Below, in pieces: positions 48,101-60,100 of a stretch of 64,000 nt of DNA; position 1 is the first letter of the stretch; every line of letters starts with the position of its first letter. Source of the stretch: Lingula anatina (taxonomy: Eukaryota; Brachiopoda; Lingulata; Lingulida; Lingulidae); NCBI RefSeq assembly GCF_001039355.2, contig NW_019773847.1:828550-892549 (forward strand). Direction: 5' to 3'. The translations under genes were made by a program, and so were the position numbers. The notes below the pieces were generated by a model, which saw only the letters and a list, made by a program, of their open reading frames with translations, did no database searches and was not told the origin of the DNA.

Positions 48101-51100
48101 TTTATCTGCTTTATAATGAATAGAGAACCCAATGAAGGCTATTTGTTTGAGCCAGAAAGCAGTATGGACGATACCAAGGGTGAATCTCGACGAGGAATTA
48201 AAGTGAATAAGAGTTTATGGCCTTTTTCTTCATTTGCTTACACTTTTTGACCACTAAATGTTTGATGGCAGCCTTCACAGGCAAGCCAATGTTTTAATGT
48301 TATTTTGATCTTAAAATGAACTGTTTCATAGTTAAACTATTACAGTAATCAATGAAGTCCAAAAACATGCTTTGCTTATGTTTTTACCAATTTTACTGTC
48401 AGTTAATGATCACTTGCGGGCCAAAAGACACGATGAAATAACATATCTTTAGTTTCCAAATTTTTCCAACCATTATTTTTTAAGAGTTTATCAAGCATGT
48501 GAGCACAGTCGACAACTATAGAATTTAAGATTTTTTGTGAAACACTGATAGTTGGCCAGAGTAAGTTATGTAGCTAACATATTCAATTACAGTTTTTTTT
48601 TTATTCTTGTGAAACAGGGGTCTGATGAAAGTGTGGACAATGTGTACTTTTGACCACTATTACAAAGTCCACTTGCTACAGTGAAAAGTCTGGCATTTCT
48701 GTGAAAATGAGCTGGTGTGATGTGAATATCGTTTAGTCCCGTTGTATTTTACTTCCACTTCTCCTATTTCAGAATCAGTAATACAATAAGTTACAGGGGT
48801 GAAAAGTGTTGTAGAAAGTTTCTCAGCAAATGTTAAGTGAAACTAGACAGGAAAGCTGGCAAATATACACCAAGTAGAAGAAATCACTCTAGTTTTCAAA
48901 AGGAAACTGCCTTTTCACCAAACAGGGCCACTAAAAAAATTAAAGTAAACAATAATAGTTTATATATCGGTAGTTACATGGTGAACAACAGATGAGTTGG
49001 ACAGGATGGGTAATAACACACACACATGCATACAAAAATGTTTAGAATTCATACAGCCAATACAATGTCTACAAAAAAAAAAAAAAAAAAAAAAAAATTG
49101 AAATTTATCTGACAATAAAATTCAAGGTCAAGGCTTCTTACTTTTGTATCTCCAACCATAAGTGATTTTTCACAACCAAACTTCATTGGAATCAGTGCAG
49201 CTGGCTCTGTCAGTTGACTGGCTTCATCCAATATTAATATCTAAATAACATAATCATCAAATAAATGATGAATTGGACAAAAATATAAGTACAAACTCAT
49301 AAAAAAATCCAGGTGATACAATCATATTAAGTTAAAGATGCAACATTAACATGTCATTCAAGAAGTTACTATCATTATCAAAAACTTTTTCTTGGAGAAC
49401 TTTGAAATGTTTAAAATTAAGTGATTAATCAGGTGATGATGTATAAACAAACAGAATAAAAGAAGCTAACAACTTACAGGAAAGATCATGCCCTTCATCA
49501 AAGAAGATTCACCACATGTGGCACAGGTAGCGCCAACAACCCGTGCAAAAAGTAATTTCTGCATGTAAAATGAAAAACATCTAACCAATTAAATAAAATA
49601 AGTTTATAGTTGAAGACATAACAGCATCTACTTTTGTAGTTGTAACCTTTTTCTGAGGGTTTTATTCCAGAAGATGACTAAAATTAATTACTTAAAGCCT
49701 TCCAAGCCAGGAAGGGCACTTCACTTAAGAGATTATTACAGAGGGTAGCCATCTATGGAGGTCATGTGGTCCTATGGCAATTATTGTGAAATATGGACTT
49801 CTAAAGAAGTTGTTATCCATTTAAGAACAGATTTTCATGACTTGATTTCTGGATATTGCAGACTCTTGTGCTGTGACCTGTATTATTTTCAAACTGTGTC
49901 AAAATGGCTAACTACTGAGGTTGGACAAGGCATGGTAAATAGAATTTTCTTTATGTGATTTTGATTAAGGCCATTGATATGTCAATAAATGTTTTACAAT
50001 TTTTTATTTTCCTCAGATTAATTAAACAAGAAGCAATTCATGTACTAAGAATGCATTCAAAATTCTGGCTTGGATTGCTTTAAAATTCCACTTAAACATT
50101 TGCTTAAAGTTTGAACACAAAAAGACATCACCCTTCTGTTTATTCCATGTTTCTGTATGGCCTCCTTGAGATATCTGATATGAAAATGAATTGCATCATG
50201 ATATAAAATGAACAAACATTAAGAACTAAAAACTTTTCTTCTTTTGGAAAAATGTCAACTTAAATTGTTTCCCTTATTAAAGTATAAAAAATTATAACAC
50301 TTATTCAGGATATAAAAATATTACAATTATAAAAGTATGATCTATATTAGAATACTAACTGTTTCTCTGAAGGTTTCTTGGCCCTTTTCAACATCCGTTC
50401 CAACTTCCTTAACTCTCCCTTCCTTCTACCAGTAGCACGTACACTGCAATATTCAGATCAAGCACAGAATTTTTGTGTTCAGTGAGTCAATACACAAGAA
50501 GATCACAACAGGCGTAACTGTGTTAGTTGAGACAATACACAAAAACGTCCAGATTACCACAGGCATAACCGTGTTAGTTAAGACAACGAACAAAATTATC
50601 CATATCATGACAGGCATTACTGTGATAGTTGAGACAATACACAAAAATATCCATATCATGACAGGCATTACTGTTTAACTCTGCCATAGCTGGTCCCAAG
50701 CCTGGTTGAGAAAGGAGGGTTGGGCATCGGGCCAGCAACCCGACCCCGTAAACACTCAACTGCTACAGAAACGGCAAACAATACACCAACTAATAACCGG
50801 CGCAAGGAAGATGACAGCGGAACTTTGGATTGCAGTATGAGGGCCAGGGAACAAAGCTGAAAGGAAGTTCGTGGCCTGACGAGTCAGATTCTCAGTGTCA
50901 AAACCTTGACCAAAATTGGAACCTGGAATGTACGTACACCACCCTGAGCTTCAGAGCTAACTTGACACTAACCTTTTCACTGTAGCCTATCTCCATCGTG
51001 TCAAGTAACCTCTGACCAGATTCGATTGCCTCCGCCGCCCGCCAATCAAATTTAAAAGCCCGCACTCAATGACTCATTAAACGATCTAGCCAATGAACGC

Positions 51101-54100
51101 GAACGAGTCAAAGCGCGCTTTGTTCAAATCCGGACCAATCAAAGATAAGGCTGAATATCAGGGACTTGCCGTAACCTGTGGGCAGCACGCAAATTACATC
51201 GTCTCTCAGTAGATAATGATGCAGGGCCTCAAACTGCTAGACCCTATGGTTTCAATTCCGATTTACTCATATTTTGCAAAGAATCAAGAGATAACTTAAC
51301 ACATTAATTTACGTAGTCACTCGTAGGCACCCTGAGCTTCAGAGCTAACTTGACACTAACCTTTTCACTGTAGCCTATCTCCATCGTGTCAAGTAACCTC
51401 TGACCAGATTCGATTGCCTCCGCCGCCCGCCAATCAAATTTAAAAGCCCGCACTCAATGACTCATTAAACGATCTAGCCAATGAACGCGAACGAGTCAAA
51501 GCGCGCTTTGTTCAAATCCGGACCAATCAAAGATAAGGCTGAATATCAGGGTCTTGCCGTAACCTGTGGGCAGCACGCAAATAACATCGTCTCTCAGTAG
51601 ATAATGATGCAGGGCATCATACTGCTCTGGTTTCAATTCCGATATACTCCATGCTTTCTTTGTGTACGGTTATGCACTCGGAACCACTCGGAACTACTCG
51701 GATGTCTCCGCACTCGACAATAACTATGTTGTTAGTATGGAGCTTGCGGAATCAGCCGAGGATTGCCGATTGACGATCAACCAATCAGCGTTTTCACCAA
51801 ACTTTGGTGAAAAATTTTGAAACATGGATTCGATTGGCTTATATAAACTAGGTCAAACTATTTTCGTCAGAGGTTACTTGACACGATGGAGATAGGCTAC
51901 AGTGAATAGGTTAGTGTCAAGTTAGCTCTGAAGCTCAGGGTGACGTACACTGTATCAGTGTGGAAACTTGGCTCAAGTCATCTAGCAGGCAGAGATTTAT
52001 GGATTGGACATTTTGGGCATCAGTGAAATGCATTGGAAGGAAAATGGAACAAGGCAGCAAAGCTGTCAAATGTACAGACAAAAAACAGAAAATAAAGATG
52101 CAAAATAGGTCATTTTGTCAATTTTGATGCAATAACAAATAATACTTATAATAGCACCGTCAGTCAACACTGAATTTTAATCATGCACAACAGGTAACAT
52201 GGTCAATAACAGGAGCAGATCCAGAGATATTTTCTGACAGTATTCCAAAGAATCTATGTTGATCCATCCTCCATTTTAATGGTCTTCCAACAGAAACAAG
52301 GCAGCAATTTTTGGTTATTATTGATTATTGATTCAGATCACCACCAAAAACTAATCACTTCTAAGTAAATCCCATTTCTAACCTACCCTGAAAATTTCAA
52401 TAAAATCGGTCCATAACTTTTTGAGTTATGTTGATGATTGATTTTTCATTATTGATTATTGATCCAGATCACCACCAAAAACTAATCACTTCTAAGTTAA
52501 CCCATTTCTGACCTACCCTGAAAATTTCATCAAAATCGGTCCATAGCTTTTTGAGCTATGTTGATGACTGATATTTGATTATTGATCCAGATCACCACCA
52601 AAAACTAAGCATCTCTTCCTTGGCCCACTTCTGACAGTTCCTAAAAATTTCATCAAAATCAGTCCATAACTTGTTGAGTTATGTTGATGACAAACAGGGG
52701 GAAAACATAACCTCCTTGGCAGAGGTAATAATGTTTATAATAGCACAGTCAGTCAATACTGAATTTAAATCATGCACAACAGGTGACAATGTGTTCTCAG
52801 TGGTCCATATATGCTGAAAAAAGAAAACCTAGAGGCAACAACGGGCACATCTCTGCTAGTTTTGAAGATATGAGAGGCAAGAAAATATGCAAAGTTCAGT
52901 TCATGGTGAAAAAGTAGGTCAAAGGTCAATTAAAATGTCACAGTATATGACTTCCTATTCAAGTTCAATAGTAACCATGGGCATTTCTTTGCCAAGTTGG
53001 AGATTTAAAGGCCAGAAAACATGCAAAGTGCAGTTCATCATAAAAAGTAGGTCAAAGGTCAATTTCACAGTCACAGTTAGATAGCCAGTGTATGACTTCC
53101 TATTCAAGTTCAACAGTAACTTTGGGCGTATCTCTGCCAGTTTCAGTTCATGGTGAAAACAAGATCAAAGGTCAATTTTAGGGTCACAGTTAGATTGCCA
53201 ATATATGACTTCCTATTCAAGTTCAATAGTAACTATAGGTGTATCTCTGCCAGTTTTTGAGATTAAAGGGAAGAAAAATTTGCAAAGTTCAGTTCATGGT
53301 GAAAAGTAGGTCAAAGGTCAATTTAAAGGTCATACTTAGATTGCCAGTATATGACTTTCTATACAAGTTAAAAAAAAAAAAAAAAAAAATCTCCTATCCT
53401 ATCTCTGCTAGTTTTGGAGATATAAGAGACTTAAATATTGCAAAGTTCAGTTCATGCATCAAGGTGTCAGAATCTCCTACGAGCACAGCCGAGAATTAAT
53501 TACAGCTTTGGAAGTGACTGGCTCGCGCTGCCAGTTATTACGCCGTGGGTTATTCAGGGCACAGACCGTGATCACAAGATACCCCCAATAGATTTTTAAA
53601 TTTTTAGATTTTTCATGTGAACGGACCCAAAGGGTCTAAATGCTACAATTTCTGAGTTACAATAATTTGCCATAAATTTCCTACAGAAGAAATTAATTGA
53701 AATAAAGAAAAGGTCATTTTGGTTGAAATTCTTGAAATGGGAGGTGCTCAGAAGTTCCAAATGTCATGAAATAATGTCATTTTTGACCAGATGTTGTCTG
53801 CCTCGCCAAGCCTTATGTTATCTTTTCCAGACATTCAAATATTTTTGCATATTACCATATTGCACATTTTACTTTCAACAACACAATGTACTTTTTGATA
53901 CAGCATAACATGTAAACTGTATGGAAAACAAAAAAACGGACACCATACTCTGTTGGGCTTGACATGCTCTATCAAATGCAATAAACAAGAGGTCTCCAGC
54001 ATTAACGGTTCCAGAATTAGAGAGAGTTTTCAGCATCTAATGGCCGCTGTTCCCATGAAAATGCACCGATTGACCCCAAACTCACGGAGATGAAAGATGA

Positions 54101-57100
54101 CCTGAAGGGTAACACCTGCCAGTAATATGATAGGTTAGGTCTGTGTAGTTTTTGAATGTCAGCGCACATTTTTTTTTTTGCAAAAAGTTCCCTTTTTTTT
54201 TGAAAATTTTAGCCCGTTTGACCTTCAAATAAAGGTCAAAGGTCAAATCCAAGGGCATATTTGAAATCTCCACATATGACTTTTGATCGGCCGTCTATAG
54301 AAATTTTTCCCATAATTCTTTCGGTATGGTAGGTAATTAGCATTTAATTTTGCCAATTTTGGACAAGGGTGCATTGCAATGAGTGCCAAACCTAGACCCC
54401 AATACCAACAAAGCCCAAATTTTACGTGGAACGAGTTGAGATTATAGGTGACCTAAATCCAAGAGATGGGTACGGGGGCCCTTACCGTCTAGGAGGAGAA
54501 GCGGTAACGGTAGCCGTCCGGCGGAGCCGGCAGAACAATCCGGACGGGACTAAAACCATGTGTACCGCCAGCGCTAACGCTGGTGGTACAATTACAGTGA
54601 CAGGTATAGTTCAATACACATTCAAGTTTTTATTGATGTTTGTTTTAGCTACAAAGCTGTCCCAATCTTGTGGTTGAAAAGCATCAAATTGCCCAAAAGT
54701 CACACACCTGTATGGCAACACTCGTTTAGAAATTTCAGGAGCACTTCCAACTCGAACAAAGTCTTTAAATCCATGTTCCAGCAGTCTGAAATATAAAAAT
54801 AAATAAATATGATTAAGTTTTGAAATATGGTTAATATCTATCTAAAATAAGAAAAATGTGAAGTTGCTTACAATATGACCAATAAACTAGAGGATCAGAG
54901 AGGCGATACCGCCTCCGGATATTGTACCACCAGCTGGAGTAAGCGCAATGGTATGGAAACCCCCCCAAAAAAGGGACACCACCACCAGTCTTGTGCTTGA
55001 CAAGCTCTATAAAATGCGATCAACAAGAGTTCTCAAAATATGCAAAAAAATATAGTAAAAAATGGTACAATAAGCAGATTTTCAAATTGACCTGCATTTT
55101 CCTAACATTGATGACTCCTGATTCTCTAGACAAAATAGGCCTATTGGTTTTCCTTGAAATATGTTGTCAGTGTTGCATATATGCTGACAAAAGAGAAAAA
55201 AAAGGGGCAAAATGGGGCACATCTTTGCTAGTTTTGAAGATATGAGAGGCAAGAAAATGTGCAAAGCTCAGTTCATGGTGAAAAAGTAGGTCAAAGGTCA
55301 ATTTCAATATCACAGTATATGAATTTCTATTCAAGTTCAATAATAAACATGGGCATTTCTTTGCCAACTTTGGAGATTTAAAGGCCAGAAAACATGCAAA
55401 AAGCAGTTAATCATAAAAAAAGTAGGTCAAAGGTCAATTTCAAGGTCAAAGTTAGATTGCCAGGGGTTTATCTTTGCAGGTTTTTGAGATAAAAGGTATA
55501 GAAAATTTACAAAGATCAGTTCATGCTGAAAATTAGGTCAGAGGTTAATTTCAGGGTCACAGTTAGATTGCCAGTGTATGGCTTCCTATTCAAGTTTAAT
55601 AGTAACTATTTGCATATCTTAGCCAGTTTTGGAGATATAAAGATCAGAAAATTTGGAAAGTGCAGTTTATCATGAAAAAAAAAGGTCAAAGGACAATTTC
55701 AAGGTAACAGTAACATTACCAGCATATGACTTCCTATTCAACTTCAAAAGTATCTATGGACCTATCTCTGCCAGTTTTGGAGTTAAAAGGGAAGGAAATA
55801 AGCAAAGTTCAGTTCATGATTAAAAGAAGGTCAAAGGTCAATTTCAAGGTCACAATTGGATTCCCAGTATATGACCTCCTATTCAAGTTCAATAGTAACT
55901 ATGGACCTATCTCTGCCAGTTTTGGAGATAAAAGTGAACGAAAATTTGAAAGTTCAATTCATGATGAGAAGTAGGCCAAACGTCAATTTCAAGGTCACAC
56001 TTAGATTGCCAGTATATAACTTCCTATTCAACTTCAATAGTAACTATAGACCTATCTCTGTTAGTTTTGGAGATAAAAGGGAACGAAAATTTGCAAAGTT
56101 CAGTTCATGGTGAAAAGTAGGTCAAAAGTCAATTTTAAGGTCACAGTTAAATTGCCTCTAATGACTTCCTATTCAATTTAGTAACTATGGGTGTATCTTT
56201 GCCAGTTTTGAAGGTATAAACATTAAAAAAGTTGCAAAGTTCAGTTCATTGTGAAAAGTAGGTCGAAGGTCAATTTTAAGGTCACAGTTAAATTGCCTTT
56301 AATGACTTCCTATTCAATTTAAATAGTAACTATGGGTGTATCTTTGCCAGTTTTCAAAGTATGAACATTAAAAAAGTTGCAAAGTTCAGTTTATGGTGAA
56401 AAGTAGGTCGTAAGTCAATTTTATCACAGTTAGATTGCCAATATATGACTTCCTATTCAACTTCAATAGTAACTATGGACCTATCTCTGCCAGTTTTGGA
56501 GATATAAGGGACTAAATGTTACAATTTTGGAGTTACAATAATGTGCCATAAATTTCCTACAAAAAAAAAATTAATTGAAATAAAGAAAAGGTCATTTTGG
56601 TTGAAATTCTTGAAATGGGAGGTGCTCAGAAGTTTCAGATGTTCAAATTTCATGAAAAAATGTCATTTTAGACCAGAGGTTGTCTGCCTCGCCAAGCTTT
56701 ATGTTATATTTTCCAGAGCTTCAAAATGTATTACATATTACCGTATTGCACATTTTGCTTTCACCACCACAATGTACTTTTTGATACAGCATAACTTGTA
56801 AATTGTATGGAAATCAGAAAAACAGAGACCACTTCCAGTGTTGGGCTTGACATGCTCTACAAAATGCAAAAAAGAATAGGTCTCTAGCATTAACGGTTCC
56901 CAAATTAGAGACAGTTTTCAGTTTCAGTATCTTATTGCCACTACTCCCGTGAAAATGCACTGTTGACCCCAAACTTACGGAGATGAAAGATGACCTGAAG
57001 GGTAACACCAACCAATAATATTATAGATTAAGTCTGTGTAGTTTCTGAATATCAGCGCAAAAAAATTTTTTTTGTAAAAAAATTCGTTTTTTAGAAAATT

Positions 57101-60100
57101 TTGGCCTGTTTGACCTTGAAACAAAGGTCAAATCCAAGGGCATATTTGAAATCTACACATATGACTTTTGGAAAGCCGTCTGTAGAAAATTTTCCCATAA
57201 TTCCTTCAGTATGGTAGATAATTAACATTTAATTTTGCCAATTTTGGACAAGGGTGCATTGCAATGAGTGCCACACCTAGACCCCAGCACCAATGAAGCC
57301 TAAATTTTGCGTGGAACGAGTTGAGATTATAGGTGACCTAAATCTTAGTGATGGGTACGCAGGCTCTTGTAGTCTAGGAGGAGAAGCGGTAACAGTGAAA
57401 TGGCGACGGAGCCGGCAGAACAGGCGAGTCGGTACTAGTACCATGTGTACCACCAGCGCCTACGCTAGTGGTACAATAAAATCCTGTAGATATTAACTGA
57501 TCATCAGTGTCCTATATCATATGCATACAAATTTTAAAAAATAATATAACACATTTTAGTAAACCTACCCTTCCAAAACCCTGTCAACAGCCACATTGGT
57601 AGCAGAAGAGATGAGGATCTTCCATCCTTGTTGAACAGACCTGCGATCACTCTCCTTAAACAGTTGGACTAAAAACTCAATTATCACTGCCACAGTGGAA
57701 CTTTTACCCGAACCAAAGGCACCTGAGTCAAATACCATAACATAATGATAAAAGGATGTGAAGTATTAGGATGCTTAATAAAAATGTTGCTCATTTTAAA
57801 GTTTAAAAATGTCAATAGTTCTGCAGATATTGCAATGAAATTGGGTATATTTTAGGAAAATCTTTTCTATGAATGCTGAAAATTTCATGAATCCAGCCAT
57901 CTCAGTTTTGCAGACCAAAAAAGTAAAAATCTTAAGTCACATCTGACAGGTGGCAATGTTTGACAACCAGTCAGGTGAAGACATGATTTTTGAATAGATA
58001 GAAGGCAGCTTTAAGTGGGAGATCAATACAATGGTTTTTAATGATAACAGCTAGGCGATCATAAGAGGCCAGTGCTAAAGAAAAAGGGGAATGGCAACAG
58101 GAGTATCAAACAATTTCCTGGAAAGAACTGGACTCCATAATCTATTTATTGGCTTGGAAAAAAGATTTAAGAAAGAACATTAGATGGGAAGAGCTGTGAT
58201 AACATTAGATGGGAGGAGACAAAAAGTATTTTTCCTTGTGGAAGAAGAGGCTATGGGCAGTCTGTCAGCAAGATGAAGGCCACATTGATCATTTGACGAT
58301 AAAAAACCTGTCACTTCACCCTAAAAAGATCTATAAAAAAAAGGCACACCATCCACCACCCCCCTTCCTGAGTCGAATAATCTTTAAATTTTTTATTCAA
58401 TTTTTTTGTATAACAAGATGCAGTTGTTTGTATGTAGATAACATATAGAAACACATCAAAGATCTTTTCATATTTAAAGCTTAATATTAAAATTTATAGG
58501 CTACTAGATTTAAAGCCAGGACAGCCACTCTTGAGAGCTACTAACTTAGATAAAATTAAAAAGAGAAAAAAAATCTATGTTATCAAGGTGCTGCTATGTA
58601 GGCTATGAGATTTAACTATTCTGAGAGTCAGTAGAGTTGGAAAATTCTATTCTGTGTCTTATTAAGCATATTTTGACATGCATGTCCTCACCATGGATAA
58701 GATGCACATGTCCTCCACCTGTGAATAGATTTGAAACACTCATTAGAGCTTCTGCCTGGTCAGTGTTGAGACCATACTTTTTGATGTAGAATGCAGCATA
58801 TTCTTCCTGGAGTAAAATTAAAAGCTATTGAGTTGACGCATTTCAACTTTGTAAACAACTATAGCAAGGAACAGAAAAACTTAAGTTTCTTGATCTTGTA
58901 AATTAAGAAGCAGCTAGCTTAACCTAACATATGTATTGACAACCTATGTAAGTTCAAATATGAAGACTTACAAAATTATACAGGTATACTGAAATGCTGC
59001 CTTATGACAGCCCAACCCAGAATTTTAATATGTAAAAAAATTTAAGAAGATAAGACAATTAACCCACCGTTTAATAGAGGCATTATCTAGTCTCTTCATT
59101 GATAAAATTGTGCTACTCAATGATGTGATTAAATAGTACATTTGTTAAAACTGTTGATGACTGTGTAGATGAGAGAGATCAGTCGGAAAGCAGTATTAAT
59201 TTTCACCCCACAAAAAATACTGCTATTTTGACGACAGCTCAAATAAGGAAATTCACCTTGTATTCTTGATGCTACAGCATGATCTCATAACATGAAAATG
59301 TTTATTGCTTCATTATCTAAGCATTTGGGGGAAAAAAGCCTAACATAAGAAACACTGTTAAGGCAATTAGTAATCATAATGAGTTTGAAACAATGCTTGT
59401 AAAGAATTGTGGTATTGCAAATTTTTAACAATTTGAAAATGAATGAATAGGTTTGCACTGCCTTAGATTGTGAGGGAAAAGCTCACCAACTGACAAACAT
59501 TTAACGAGGCCTGTCAACAGTCTTTCAATCCCGGAAAATGATGAATACTTGGCAAAACTGAATCCACCTACTTACAGACTTCCAGTGCAATAATGTCTAC
59601 CAATTATATTGTTTCTCATCTTGAAGCATTTGATCCACTTGCCAAATCCAAATTCAAGGTCATGTTTAAATTTGCCCTTAACTTTCATTACCCAATCCAT
59701 CCCTTCAATGAATTAAAATTTTGTGGACAATCTAGATATATGGACATCCTACTCAAAAAGACAAAGTGGTAAACAAAATGCAACAGGAAGCCACTTAAGC
59801 CAGTCATGCTAATTCAGTCTACGTCTTGAACGCACCACTTCTCTCCTTGTCAGTAGAAAACTTCTGTTTTGCTTCTTTCGGTTGTCCATGCTAAAAAAGA
59901 AAAATTCTAATTTCAATCAACAAAACACACTTCATCATTTTTTATTACCAAATTGATCAATAATGAAGGAAGAAATTCCCTACAACCATTTTCATATTGG
60001 TTGGATAAATATAAATGTATGTGGACAAAGGATTCTTAAAATCATACCTGATAAGTCAAATCATCGTAGCTGTGAATTTTGTCCCATATAATATCTATCT

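Noticed and set aside
50453-50678. Two overlapping 19-residue-repeat ORFs on opposite strands
   Set aside because: By-product of a 57-bp minisatellite in an intron.
54426-54677. 83-codon ORF (VERVEIIGDLN...) and its partner at 57293-57496
   Set aside because: Both lie in copies of the same repeat module; the shared frame reflects repeat similarity and the frames have diverged with no sign of coding constraint.
54541-57480. Helitron interpretation of the hairpin-ended repeat
   Set aside because: The terminal hairpin fits, but no CTRR end follows it and no TC 5' end or Rep/helicase coding sequence was found; inverted gtaccaccag termini point elsewhere.
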